Origin: a virus
Length of the DNA: 35,436 nt
Strand: one strand, 5' to 3'
Virus record (IMG/VR): IMGVR_UViG_3300046454_000075
Coordinates: 1-35,436 of that record
Shown: piece after piece, positions 1-6,852 of the stretch
How positions within the stretch are numbered: the first letter of the stretch is position 1
How the letters are laid out: each line of letters opens with the position of its first letter
The notes under the pieces: model-generated
What the model was told of the DNA's origin: nothing
The model's database searches: none
Seen by the model: only the letters and a program-made list of their open reading frames with translations
Made by a program: the position numbers and the translations under genes

Positions 1-2204
1 ACCGTGCCGTCGAGGGCTACCGCAAGGTTACGGCGGCAGTCGACTGCAAGAACTGTCTGAAGATCCTTGCCGCCGAGGCCGAGGTGCCCGCCGTCGAGGC
101 AGCGCCCGAGGCTGCGCCGGTCGAGGTCGAGGCCGACGCCCGTCGCGCCGAGGAACTTGCCGCCCGTAAGTCGGGAGACACCGAGGGGCGCGCCGCATGG
201 GAGGCCGCTTTCGAAAAGGGCCGCGCGCTCGGTAAGGACTACGCCGAGGCGCACGACTACGCCGACGAGGTAATCCGCAACGCGCGCATTCGCGCCGAGG
301 TGCCCGCTGTGGACGACCAGACCGACGCCATGGACAACGGGCTTACCACTATGATGCACGGCCTCTGGGGTGCCGAGGACGCCCTACAGCAGCGCATCGA
401 CGCCCGGGGCGGCACGTGGGACTTGCCCGCCGTGTTCGACCTCGACGGCAAGATGGTTCCCGCCCGGCAGCATTGGGGGGAGTTCGGCGAGTCGTGGCGC
501 ATCCTCGACGAGAACGGGCGGGGCGCCGCATGGTTCAACCCGTCCAAGGCTAAGAAGCCCGAAACCCGCCGCGCGAAGAACGCGGAAAAGGGCTACTACC
601 TCGGCGAGGTTTCCGTTCCGGCAAAGGCGGAATTGAGGGGCGGGAACCTGTTCGCGCTTAACGCGTGCGTTATCCCGCTGGATGAGAACTACAGCACCGA
701 CACGACGGTGACCGTCGTCGACAATGGCATGGGAGAGAACATGACCGAGGCCACTTACACCACGACGCACCCCGCCACGGGCGAGGCCGTTACGTTCGCC
801 CACAAGGGGACCGACACGCCCCTTTGGGCCACGTGGAACGACCAGGGGGAGGGATTCACCCGGGTCGGCGTTTCCCGCGCTGCCACCGAGGCCGCTGCCC
901 TTAAGGCAATTAAGCGCGACGGCCGGAATTCCGTTACCCCGGTAATTCCCGGGAATTCCCCCGAGGTAATTGCCGAATCTGCTATCATCGCCCCCAATGC
1001 CGGAGAAACCGCCCCGGCACCGATCGAAAAGGGAAACGAAATGCCCCCTCGCAAGCGCGCTGCCGCTAAGGCCGAGACTGCCCCCGTCGAGGCGACTGCC
1101 CCCGAGGCGCCCGCCGAGGCTGCCCCCGAGGCGCCCAAGAACGACCACGCCGACGCTATCCAGCGGGTCAAGGATCTGACGGCGCAGGTTCTCGCCATTG
1201 CCGAGGCGGGCGACGACGCCGACGTCGACCGCGCAAAGGAACTCGCCGAGCAGGCGGAAACCGTCATTGGCGAACTTCCCACGGAGTACCGCACGGCGCT
1301 GCGTACGGCCCTGGGAGCGGCTAAGCGGGGCGAGGCACTCACCGAGGGTGGCGCCCCCGCAAAGAAGACTGCGGCCGTAGCTAAGAAGACGACGGCGGCA
1401 GCCGCCACCAAGGAAACGCAGGACTACAAGAAAGCCATTCCCGACGCCGAAAAGGTCGTTGCGGATATCGCCTCCGCGTTCGCCAAGGGTGTTGACGCCG
1501 AAAAGGAGAACTCAAACAGCGCCCGTACGATCGCCGAAAAGGTTCTCGCCGCCCGCCTGTTCCTCAAGGACAAGGACGGGCACCCCGACATTCACGGGAA
1601 GTCGCACGCCGCTAAGACGATCGCCGGTGACTTCTACACGGCGGCGGGTGCCGGGTTCGAGCGCACCGAGGACAATGAGGACGCCCTCGACCGCCTTGTG
1701 AAGTCCGTCAACAACCTGCGGAATGACGTTCTGGTCAAGTACGTCCGCACCATCACGCCCGAGGACGCCGCTAAGTTCTTCCCCCTCGCGCTTAAGGCCG
1801 ACCCTAAGGCCGAGCCTGCCGCAGCAATCCAGAAGTTCTACAGCATTCCGGCGCAGTCGACCTTTGAGATTCAGGCCGAAAAGCGTCGCCTCGAAAGGGC
1901 CGCGCGTAAGGCGCTCGGTGCGGGCGACGAAAAGAAGGCAAAGGAACTCACCGAGGCGATTAAGACCGTCGGCAAGTCCGAGGGCGAGGGCGAGGGCGAG
2001 GGCGAGGCTGCGGCGCCGACCACTGCCGCCGAAAAGCGGAAGGCTAAGCACGCGGGCGCCGTCGAGGCCGCAGGGGAAAAGTTGGCGGGTATTGAGGCCG
2101 ACCTCGAAAAGATCAACAAGGATGAGGCTGCCGCACTCGCCGCCGACCTCGAATCGCTGATTGGCAAGACGTCGGCGCTCGTCGCCATGCTCAAGCAGAA
2201 GTAA
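1..2204 (+). CDS. Long Ala/Glu-rich early phage protein, 5' end missing
   Basis: The frame is open from base 3, so the gene begins before the window. About 733 codons are visible. The N-terminal part carries a C-x2-C pair (DCKNCLKIL, bases 42-68) of the kind seen in small zinc-ribbon phage proteins. A globular stretch with WRILDENGRGAAWF follows, then a short segment beginning MTEATYTTTHPATGE, and then a basic, Ala/Lys/Glu-rich, probably helical half ending in a GEGEGEGEGE run. Two in-frame ATGs have strong ribosome sites: ATG 741 after GGGAGAGAAC, the spacing used by genes at 4676 and 5833, and ATG 1041 after AAAAGGGAAACGAA. The ORF may therefore be a fusion of formerly separate small genes, or may make shorter products from internal starts. 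No function is recognised. A terminator and the first palindrome follow. The reading frame is certain; the product boundaries are not. Confidence 0.75.
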   Translation, partial: RAVEGYRKVTAAVDCKNCLKILAAEAEVPAVEAAPEAAPVEVEADARRAEELAARKSGDTEGRAAWEAAFEKGRALGKDYAEAHDYADEVIRNARIRAEVPAVDDQTDAMDNGLTTMMHGLWGAEDALQQRIDARGGTWDLPAVFDLDGKMVPARQHWGEFGESWRILDENGRGAAWFNPSKAKKPETRRAKNAEKGYYLGEVSVPAKAELRGGNLFALNACVIPLDENYSTDTTVTVVDNGMGENMTEATYTTTHPATGEAVTFAHKGTDTPLWATWNDQGEGFTRVGVSRAATEAAALKAIKRDGRNSVTPVIPGNSPEVIAESAIIAPNAGETAPAPIEKGNEMPPRKRAAAKAETAPVEATAPEAPAEAAPEAPKNDHADAIQRVKDLTAQVLAIAEAGDDADVDRAKELAEQAETVIGELPTEYRTALRTALGAAKRGEALTEGGAPAKKTAAVAKKTTAAAATKETQDYKKAIPDAEKVVADIASAFAKGVDAEKENSNSARTIAEKVLAARLFLKDKDGHPDIHGKSHAAKTIAGDFYTAAGAGFERTEDNEDALDRLVKSVNNLRNDVLVKYVRTITPEDAAKFFPLALKADPKAEPAAAIQKFYSIPAQSTFEIQAEKRRLERAARKALGAGDEKKAKELTEAIKTVGKSEGEGEGEGEAAAPTTAAEKRKAKHAGAVEAAGEKLAGIEADLEKINKDEAAALAADLESLIGKTSALVAMLKQK

Positions 2205-2215
2205 GACCGACTAGG

Positions 2216-2250
2216 GCGGGGGCCTCGGGAAACCGGGGCCCCTTTCCTTT
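2216..2250 (+). terminator. Intrinsic terminator after the long early gene
   Basis: A GC-rich hairpin (GGGGCCTCGG, loop AAA region, CCGGGGCCCC) is followed by the T-rich tract TTTCCTTT. It lies 12 bases past the stop codon and directly abuts the first 23-bp palindrome. Confidence 0.75.
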
Positions 2251-2273
2251 CACCTACTAGTCACTAGTAGGTG
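2251..2273. repeat. 23-bp palindrome, copy 1
   Basis: This copy matches the consensus: left arm CACCTACTAGT, one central C, and the reverse complement of the arm. It lies between a terminator and the next gene, 20 bp before the GTG at 2294. It is a candidate operator or stop-operator. Confidence 0.9.
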
Positions 2274-2293
2274 CCGAGCCCCGAGGGGGAGCA

Positions 2294-2590
2294 GTGAAGA
2301 CAGAAACGGTACTCGTCACCGTGTACGGCGCCGTCGAGGGTGGGTTCACGGCGGTTGCCGATGGGCGGATGGACGTCCGCGCCGACGGCGACCTGATCGA
2401 CCGTCAGACGGCCCTTGAATGCCTCGGGGCGTACCTCGGGCACATCTACCGGGCGACGGTCCCGCAGGGGGAGTACAACGCGCTGCGGCTGGTTGCCGGG
2501 GCGACGTTCGCCGACCTCGGCCCCGTGTACGCGAACGGCCTCGGAACCGAGCAGGAGGTAGACGCCCCCGACCCCCAGGAAGCACCCTAG
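2294..2590 (+). CDS. Small unknown early protein (98 aa)
   Basis: The GTG start is chosen because GAGGGGGA lies 6 bases upstream. The predicted protein is acidic with no signal peptide or membrane segment. It begins MKTETVLVTVYG and ends in a Pro/Asp/Glu-rich tail. It is a single-gene unit: the 23-bp palindrome lies just upstream and a terminator hairpin just downstream (2612-2647). I do not recognise the family. A placement at the head of the early region, under one palindrome, suggests it is controlled on its own. Codon use (GC-rich third positions) supports real coding, and the competing frames on both strands are less convincing. Confidence 0.7.
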   Translation: MKTETVLVTVYGAVEGGFTAVADGRMDVRADGDLIDRQTALECLGAYLGHIYRATVPQGEYNALRLVAGATFADLGPVYANGLGTEQEVDAPDPQEAP

Positions 2591-2611
2591 GCGCCCGCCT
2601 AAGCCCCTCGC

Positions 2612-2647
2612 AGCCCCGTTCGGCCCCCTCGGTCGGGCGGGGCTTTG
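2612..2647 (+). terminator. Terminator hairpin, related to the one at 17840
   Basis: AGCCCCG (2612-2618) pairs with CGGGGCT (2638-2644), followed by a short T run. The surrounding sequence (TAAGCCCCT, AGCCCCG, GCCCCCT, CGGGG, TCGTGCC, CAGACGG in that order) recurs at 17826-17890 after the integrase gene, so the two blocks look duplicated. Confidence 0.6.
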
Positions 2648-2710
2648 TCGTGCCCGCAGACGGGCGTGTGCGGCCTCGGCCCCTACAGCGCGCGGGGTTC
2701 GGGCGTAGCC

Positions 2711-2802
2711 CCTGACAACTGACGGATGAACTACCAATCTTGGAATGCCTATAGAGACTCTTAAGAGATACCTGAACTACCCATAAAAACATCAGTCGTC
2801 AG
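2711..2802 (-). repeat. 92-bp dyad-ended element, copy A (inverted relative to copy B)
   Basis: The reverse complement of this segment aligns without gaps to 18023-18114 at about 70 of 92 positions by my count. Three islands are conserved: an 11-base end (CTGACGACTGA), a central block around TCTTAAGAG and CTCTATAGGCATTC, and a 21-base end containing GTTCATCCG and TCAGTTGTCAG. The two ends are inverted repeats of each other with one mismatch. This copy also holds TGAACTACC twice. It is less GC-rich than its surroundings and ends 13 bp before promoter-like motif A. It may be a regulator-binding region, a replication origin part or a small mobile remnant; nothing settles which. Confidence 0.75.
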
Positions 2803-2815
2803 ACGGCGTTGCCGA

Positions 2816-2832
2816 CGTAAGCCGTTGCGCTC
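2816..2832 (+). promoter_or_regulatory. Phage promoter-like motif A
   Basis: CGTAAGCCGTTGCGCTC, one base different from the three identical copies at 4565, 7287 and 18126. It is 38 bp before the nuclease gene and directly follows the 92-bp element. No sigma-70 type -35/-10 pair is evident here. Confidence 0.6.
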
Positions 2833-2870
2833 CCCCTCGGTTGTAAGCACACACCGAGAAAGGGGCCCAC

Positions 2871-3740
2871 ATGGGCAACGTCCGCACAGTGCACCGTGGT
2901 GGATCACGGTTCTACGTCCACCCCGACGCACCCGAAATCACGGTTCCGGGCGTGACCAGCATCGTAGGCATGCTGCCTAAGCCGTTCCTCGCTTTCTGGA
3001 ACGCGAAGATGGTTGCCGAACTCGCCGTCGATTCGCTGCCGTTCGTCGAGCAGATGGCACAGCGCGACCGACAGGGCGCCGTCGACTACCTCAAGGGTGC
3101 CGCCCGCCGATACACAAAGATTCGCGCTGAAATCGGCTCGCAGGCTCACGACATATTCGAGCGCATGATTCGCGGTGAGGGCGGACTCACCGAGCGCGAT
3201 TTCACCGGCCGTTTTGTGGTGAGCGTTCACCCCGACCTCGAACCGTACCGGGCGCATTTCGCCGAGTTCCTCGACGTCGTGAACCCGGAACTTGTCGGCG
3301 CCGAAGATGTGGCGTGGTCCGACGCGCACGAGTACGCCGGTTCGTTTGATGCCATGTTGCGTGTGTGGCTCGACGACGAGAACCGCCCGACGCCGGATCG
3401 CTCGGGTACTCCGGTCCTGCTAATAGTCGACTGGAAGACGTCTAAGGACACCCACGCCGAGGTCGCCCTACAGATGGCGGCATACGCGTACGCCGACCGG
3501 ATCATTAAGGCCGACGGTTCAACCGTTCCGATGCCGGAATTCGACGGCGCGGCGGTTCTCCACATCACGCCGGAACAGTGGGCGTTCAAGCCCGTGCGCA
3601 TCGAGCGGGAGATCTACGATTTCTTCCTTTCGCTGCGGCACATCTTCAATTGGGACCGGTCCGTTTCCAAGACCGTCATTGGGCGCGCTATCGCTAAGTC
3701 GGCCCGACTGGTGACCGGCACGGAGCGGCGGGCGCGATGA
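2871..3740 (+). CDS. PD-(D/E)XK (RecB/Cas4-like) nuclease
   Basis: The 289-aa protein has the core of the PD-(D/E)XK nuclease fold. An Asp in YAGSFDAM (about residue 162) is followed by the D-x-K motif in LLIVDWKTSK (about residues 184-193), then by the Gln motif in VALQMAAYAYA. Such phage enzymes act as DNA exonucleases in recombination, replication or host DNA breakdown. The ATG start has GAAAGGGG at the right distance. Motif A, 38 bp upstream, is the likely promoter. The stop codon overlaps the next ATG (ATGA), so translation of 3737-3949 is probably coupled. The family is well supported by the motifs; whether it is an exonuclease or endonuclease is not visible. Confidence 0.8.
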   Translation: MGNVRTVHRGGSRFYVHPDAPEITVPGVTSIVGMLPKPFLAFWNAKMVAELAVDSLPFVEQMAQRDRQGAVDYLKGAARRYTKIRAEIGSQAHDIFERMIRGEGGLTERDFTGRFVVSVHPDLEPYRAHFAEFLDVVNPELVGAEDVAWSDAHEYAGSFDAMLRVWLDDENRPTPDRSGTPVLLIVDWKTSKDTHAEVALQMAAYAYADRIIKADGSTVPMPEFDGAAVLHITPEQWAFKPVRIEREIYDFFLSLRHIFNWDRSVSKTVIGRAIAKSARLVTGTERRAR

Positions 3741-3949
3741 CGGCCGTCCGGGTGGTGCAGACGAAAGCGGCGTTCGGCTACCCCGTGGGCAAGGTGTGGG
3801 GGCCGTACAAGCACCTCGCCGACGCCCTAGACCGGGTCAAGCTACTGCGCCGACACAAGGGCGAGGGAAAGATTCAGGCGGGGGAGTGGGCGCCCTGCGT
3901 CATGTCCCGGCCCGAGGTCGAGTTCGAGCTAGGGGAGGACGACGAGTGA
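3737..3949 (+). CDS. Small unknown protein coupled to the nuclease
   Basis: This 70-aa protein starts at an ATG overlapping the upstream TGA and ends overlapping the GTG of the RNA ligase gene, so three genes are chained by 4-base overlaps. It is basic in the middle (a KLLRRHKGEGK stretch) and acidic at the end (EFELGEDDE). It contains no cysteine pairs, membrane segment or motif I can assign. The position suggests a role with the nuclease or ligase, but that is context only. The overlaps at both ends are the main evidence that it is real. Confidence 0.7.
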   Translation: MTAVRVVQTKAAFGYPVGKVWGPYKHLADALDRVKLLRRHKGEGKIQAGEWAPCVMSRPEVEFELGEDDE

Positions 3950-4569
3950 CCGAGTTCAAGGCATGGCCTAAGACATCCCGGCTGTTCCGGGACGTAGTCA
4001 TCACGGAAAAGATCGACGGCACGAACGCCGCTGTTCACATCGAGCCGGGTACGCGCATAGACAACCCGATGGTGTTCGAGGTCTACCCGCTCAAGCCGGG
4101 CGAGGTCTACATAGACGGGCAGATTTGGCGCGTAGCCGCGCAGTCCCGTAACCGGCTCATCACCCCGGGCGCCGACAACTATGGCTTTGCCCGTTGGGTG
4201 TACGACAACGCCGCAATCCTCGTTCCGCTGTTGGGCGAGGGGCTCCATTTCGGCGAGTGGTGGGGGAGGGGCATTCAGCGCGGGTACGGCCTCGACGAAC
4301 GCCGGTTCTCGCTGTTCAACACCGACCGGCATCGGGACGTGTGCGCGCCCGTCGGTGGCGTGACCGTGTCCGCCGTGCCGGTTCTGTATCACGGGGTGTT
4401 CCGTGAGCGCGAGGTGACCGGGTGGCTTCGCTACCTCGCCGAGTTTGGGTCGGTGGCTGCCCGAGGGTTCCCGAACCCCGAGGGCGTGTGTGTCTTCCAT
4501 ACGCAGTCGAGGACGGTCTTTAAGGCGACCCTCGACAACAACGACGCCGGTAAGTGGGAAACCGCGTAA
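3946..4569 (+). CDS. RNA ligase (T4 Rnl2-like nucleotidyltransferase)
   Basis: The 207-aa protein carries the motifs of ATP-dependent RNA ligases: motif I EKIDGTN, with Lys22 as the residue expected to be adenylated; an FGEWWG segment resembling motif III/IIIa; EGVCVF as motif IV; and VFKAT as motif V with its lysine. These enzymes seal nicked RNA, often tRNA cut by host anticodon nucleases. The GTG start overlaps the upstream TGA (GTGA); a longer reading of the same frame back to 3796 would run through the upstream gene and is less likely. The protein is short compared with T4 Rnl2, so the C-terminal domain may be absent. No polynucleotide kinase gene is seen here. The phage carries its own tRNAs at 18.3 kb. 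Confidence 0.8.
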   Translation: MTEFKAWPKTSRLFRDVVITEKIDGTNAAVHIEPGTRIDNPMVFEVYPLKPGEVYIDGQIWRVAAQSRNRLITPGADNYGFARWVYDNAAILVPLLGEGLHFGEWWGRGIQRGYGLDERRFSLFNTDRHRDVCAPVGGVTVSAVPVLYHGVFREREVTGWLRYLAEFGSVAARGFPNPEGVCVFHTQSRTVFKATLDNNDAGKWETA

Positions 4570-4584
4570 ACCGTTGCGCTCTAG
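4565..4584 (+). promoter_or_regulatory. Phage promoter-like motif B
   Basis: CGTAAACCGTTGCGCTCTAG, identical to copies C and E. It overlaps the stop codon of the RNA ligase gene. A strong hairpin and a 23-bp palindrome lie between it and the RDF gene at 4676, so transcripts from here would carry a structured leader. Confidence 0.6.
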
Positions 4585-4595
4585 CGGTACTGAGG

Positions 4596-4627
4596 GGGCG
4601 GGAAAGTGACGAAATCCTTTCCCGCCC
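4596..4627 (+). terminator. Strong hairpin, terminator or attenuator
   Basis: GGGCGGGAAAG (4596-4606) pairs perfectly with CTTTCCCGCCC (4617-4627) around a 10-base loop. No T run follows. Because it lies after promoter-like motif B and before the RDF gene, it could be an attenuator rather than a simple terminator. Confidence 0.55.
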
Positions 4628-4636
4628 TCGACCAAC

Positions 4637-4659
4637 CACCTACTAGTCACTAGTAGTTG
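4637..4659. repeat. 23-bp palindrome, copy 2 (variant)
   Basis: This copy matches the consensus except at position 21 (G to T), which breaks one pair of the dyad. It lies 16 bp before the RDF gene. Copy 4 varies at the partner position, so this base pair is the least constrained one. Confidence 0.85.
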
Positions 4660-4675
4660 CTCGACTGGAGAGAAC

Positions 4676-5374
4676 ATGGCCCTTCGCATTTTCGACACCG
4701 ACCCCGACGCTAAGCCGAAGCCCCGACAGTCGTTCAACGACGATTATGTGGCCCGTTTCTACATGGGTCGGCAGGTGGACAACCAGCCCGAGGCGCTTTC
4801 CGAATGGCGCGTGATGACGGCCGAGCCGGGTACGGCGCAGGCCATTGCGCAACTGTTCGGCGGGCAGCCGGTAGAGACGGATTCCTCGGCTGACAAGTTC
4901 ATCGAGGTTCTGACCACGTCGGCCAAGATTCCCGTGATCCTCGACGGCCCTAAGGCGATTTCCTCGGATATGAAGTTGTGGAACCGGGGCAAGCTGGTCC
5001 ACCACTGTGACGGCGTCGATTTCCTTTCGCACGCCGACGAAAAGCGCATCGGCACCGCGTGCGGCTGCCCGACCCTTTTCGCCGAGCGTAAGCAGGCAGC
5101 GCGCGACTACATGGGCCCTGCGCCCGCGATTAACGTTCGCTTCCGACTCGCCGATGATCCCGACCTCGGTGTCTGCCACTTCCAGACCACGTCATGGACC
5201 CTCGCCGAGGTGCTGCACGAGCACGACGACGCGCTACGCCGTATCGGTGGTGAGGCGCTCGGGGAACTCAGCATCGAACTTGTCGAGTACACCACTAAGA
5301 AGGGTCGCCACGTCGAGTACTTCAAGCCCGTTCTTAAGGTCGTCAAGTCTTGGAACGACGCCGTAGCCGAGTAA
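4676..5374 (+). CDS. phiC31 Gp3-like recombination directionality factor
   Basis: The 232-aa protein starts MALRIFDTDPDAKPKP, and continues with LSEWRV, IAQLFGG, VILDGP, LWNRGKLVHHCDG, CGCP and a late VEYTTKKGR segment. I recognise this as the family of phiC31 Gp3, the accessory protein that makes a large serine integrase carry out excision (attL x attR) instead of integration. The Cys/His residues (HHCDG, CGCP) could bind zinc. The ATG start follows GGAGAGAAC. Upstream lie motif B, a hairpin and a palindrome, fitting tight control of excision. Its partner would be the serine integrase at 16000-17808. The assignment is from memory of the family, not a search. Confidence 0.72.
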   Translation: MALRIFDTDPDAKPKPRQSFNDDYVARFYMGRQVDNQPEALSEWRVMTAEPGTAQAIAQLFGGQPVETDSSADKFIEVLTTSAKIPVILDGPKAISSDMKLWNRGKLVHHCDGVDFLSHADEKRIGTACGCPTLFAERKQAARDYMGPAPAINVRFRLADDPDLGVCHFQTTSWTLAEVLHEHDDALRRIGGEALGELSIELVEYTTKKGRHVEYFKPVLKVVKSWNDAVAE

Positions 5375-5417
5375 GGCGCCCGCACCGCTAACCACCTTTC
5401 TACGAACGGGAGTTCAC

Positions 5418-5633
5418 ATGGCTTTCTATGAGGTTCTTCGCGAGGACGCGACCGGCTACGCCTCGGCGCTGGTCCGGGCGCACGGCACTAAGCAGGCAAT
5501 CGACGCTGTAAAGCACCTCGGTTTTACCGCCGCGAACAGCGTTGCCGAGCGCGTGCCGGACGGCCGTAACGAGCCGAACAAGATTCTCGCGTTCGTCGAG
5601 GAGTCGCACGGCGCCGATTTCCTCGGCGAGTGA
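5418..5633 (+). CDS. Small unknown early protein (71 aa)
   Basis: The ATG start has ACGGGAG 6 bases upstream. The sequence (MAFYEVLREDATGYASALVRAHGT...) looks like a small soluble alpha/beta protein with an acidic end. It has no membrane segment, no cysteines and no motif that I recognise. It is the second gene of the RDF unit, 43 bp downstream of the RDF, and is followed after four bases by the GTG of the next gene. It is probably co-transcribed from motif B. Confidence 0.7.
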   Translation: MAFYEVLREDATGYASALVRAHGTKQAIDAVKHLGFTAANSVAERVPDGRNEPNKILAFVEESHGADFLGE

Positions 5634-5637
5634 TCAC

Positions 5638-5823
5638 GTGACCGAGCACAACGGGGGTCGGGACACCGACGATTCCGACCCCCGCCCCGTGGCGCTAATC
5701 CTCAAGTTTGCAAGCGATGATTTCGTGCGCTTGCCGCTGTGGTACTTCCGCCCCTCTGTAGTCAAGGCAGTCATTCACGAGCGTCGCCGCCGGTTCGGCG
5801 TGTACGACGACGACCAGGCATAG
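5638..5823 (+). CDS. Small unknown early protein (61 aa)
   Basis: GTG 5638 is chosen as the start. A longer reading of the same frame back to 5542 would overlap the upstream gene by 90 bases and has out-of-frame composition there. The protein begins with a polar, Asp-rich segment. It then has a hydrophobic core (PVALILKFASDDFVRLPLWYFRP) and a basic ERRRRF patch before an acidic tail. The function is unknown. It sits four bases after the previous stop and nine before the next ATG, consistent with one operon. Confidence 0.6.
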   Translation: MTEHNGGRDTDDSDPRPVALILKFASDDFVRLPLWYFRPSVVKAVIHERRRRFGVYDDDQA

Positions 5824-5832
5824 GGAGAGAAC

Positions 5833-6165
5833 ATGGCCGAGGCCGCTAAGAAGACTCGCACGATCACCGAAACGTCCATCACGCTTACCCTCACCCTCGC
5901 CGAGGCCGAGGCCGTAGCCGCTGTTCTCGGGAACGTCGGCGGCGATATCAAGGACACCCCGCGCGAGCACTCCGACGCCGTGTTTTGGGCGCTGTCTAAG
6001 GCGGGTATCGACGTCACCCGTTCCACGGGCGACCACGCCGGACGCAAGATTTCCGGAAACATGAGGTTCCACGCGTCGGTTTCCTCGGCGTCTGCCGCAA
6101 AGGGTGGGTCGTTCGCCTCGGGCACCTACACGACCCCCGACTTTCTGCGAAAGCTGGGTTACTGA
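5833..6165 (+). CDS. Unknown early protein (110 aa)
   Basis: The ATG follows GGGAGAGAAC, the same strong ribosome site used for the RDF. The N-terminal half is Thr- and Ala-rich (TITETSITLTLTLAEAEAVAAVLG) and probably forms a strand followed by a helix. The C-terminal half contains basic and Ser/Gly-rich segments and ends FLRKLGY. There are no cysteines or transmembrane helices. It resembles many small actinophage proteins with an 'LTLAEAEAL' start whose role is unknown. The next gene begins after two bases. Confidence 0.7.
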   Translation: MAEAAKKTRTITETSITLTLTLAEAEAVAAVLGNVGGDIKDTPREHSDAVFWALSKAGIDVTRSTGDHAGRKISGNMRFHASVSSASAAKGGSFASGTYTTPDFLRKLGY

Positions 6166-6167
6166 GC

Positions 6168-6440
6168 ATGGGTAAGCGCGGTGTCGTCACCGACTATGCG
6201 GGCGAGGAACTCTACCCGGGCGACCTCATTGTTTACTCGGCCCGACAGGGCAACCGGGTGCGCATGACAGACGCCCTAGTCGAGCGGGTGACTGCCCGGA
6301 ACGTCGGTGGCCGACTGGTCCCGATGTTGAAGGTTCGGCCTACCGGCATCGAGTCGGGGTTCACTGCCCGCCGGAAGATTCGGGCACAGTGGATCGGCGC
6401 TGAACACGCGCGGCTCATACAGCCGGGCGAGGAAGGCTAG
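6168..6440 (+). CDS. Unknown early protein, possibly SH3-like beta barrel
   Basis: This 90-aa basic protein begins MGKRGVVTDYAGEELYPGDLIVYSAR. The V-x-D-Y-x-G-x-x-L-x-P-G-D-x-I pattern is typical of small beta-barrel (SH3/KOW-like) folds found in nucleic-acid-binding phage proteins. This is inference from pattern only. It is the last gene of the RDF unit; a terminator hairpin starts 10 bp after the stop. The start has the weakly placed TGCGAAAGC upstream and is probably coupled to the preceding gene, whose TGA is two bases before it. Confidence 0.65.
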   Translation: MGKRGVVTDYAGEELYPGDLIVYSARQGNRVRMTDALVERVTARNVGGRLVPMLKVRPTGIESGFTARRKIRAQWIGAEHARLIQPGEEG

Positions 6441-6449
6441 ACAGTAGGG

Positions 6450-6486
6450 AAGGGGTCGGAGCGCACTCGCGTTCCGGCCCCTTTTC
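6450..6486 (+). terminator. Intrinsic terminator ending the RDF operon
   Basis: AAGGGGTCGGAGCGC (6450-6464) pairs, with G-T wobbles, with GCGTTCCGGCCCCTT, followed by TTTT. The 23-bp palindrome begins six bases later. Confidence 0.75.
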
Positions 6487-6491
6487 GCGTT

Positions 6492-6514
6492 CACCTACTA
6501 GTCACTAGTAGGTG
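6492..6514. repeat. 23-bp palindrome, copy 3
   Basis: This copy is a perfect match to the consensus and lies 13 bp before the GTG at 6528, between the terminator of one unit and the first gene of the next. Confidence 0.9.
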
Positions 6515-6527
6515 GGAAGGGTTCGGA

Positions 6528-6704
6528 GTGATCCGGCAGATAACAGACAAGGTTGCCCCCGCCATGGGGGACGTGCGGCGTATGCAGACGGGCGACGTGC
6601 TGATACTGCACGACAGTGCCCGTAAGCGCGCCGACTGGTCGAGGTACCAGGATGCGGTGCGTCACGCGACTATGCGCGGCGCTGAGATTAGGTGGGCACA
6701 TTGA
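6528..6704 (+). CDS. Small unknown protein (58 aa)
   Basis: The GTG start has GGAAGGGTTCGGA just upstream. The protein begins MIRQITDKVAPAMGD and is basic throughout, with DVLILHDSARKRADW in the middle and the end RGAEIRWAH. The Asp/His/Arg pattern suggests a soluble protein, but no family is recognised. Its TGA overlaps a TTG start (TTGA) for the membrane peptide that follows, which begins a chain of four coupled genes leading to the HNH protein. It is the first gene after palindrome copy 3. Confidence 0.65.
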   Translation: MIRQITDKVAPAMGDVRRMQTGDVLILHDSARKRADWSRYQDAVRHATMRGAEIRWAH

Positions 6705-6775
6705 TTGGCGAGATTCTCGACGCGCTGTTGTGGTTTCTCTGCGGCGTGTGGGCGGCTGCAAGGTGGCTACGGTGA
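6701..6775 (+). CDS. 24-residue membrane micropeptide
   Basis: This very short frame starts at TTG 6701, overlapping the TGA of the upstream gene, and stops at TGA 6773-6775, overlapping the next GTG. The peptide begins MIGEILDALLWFLCGVWAAA and ends in ARWLR: one hydrophobic helix with a basic end. It has no independent ribosome site and would depend on coupled translation. The case for it rests on exact overlaps at both ends and on a clean transmembrane pattern. It could act as a small membrane effector, but it could also be a chance frame. Confidence 0.45.
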   Translation: MIGEILDALLWFLCGVWAAARWLR

Positions 6776-6852
6776 GAGTTGAATTCATCATCGCCGCAGC
6801 CTATTTCCTAGCGGGTGCGCTGTTCGGCGCGAACGCTAGGCGCAAGAGGTGA
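6772..6852 (+). CDS. 26-residue membrane micropeptide
   Basis: GTG 6772 overlaps the preceding TGA, and the TGA at 6850 overlaps the GTG of the HNH gene. The peptide begins MRVEFIIAAAYFLAGALFGA and ends NARRKR: one transmembrane helix with a positively charged C-terminus. The same arrangement, a tiny one-helix peptide coupled to a larger gene, recurs at 13271. A longer version of this frame reaching back to 6616 is possible, but its N-terminal part overlaps the upstream gene. The function is unknown. Confidence 0.5.
   Translation: MRVEFIIAAAYFLAGALFGANARRKR

Noticed and set aside
1980-2006. Hexanucleotide repeat as a phase-variable tract
   Set aside because: The GAGGGC units keep the frame whatever their number, so switching on and off is not possible; length variation alone remains possible.
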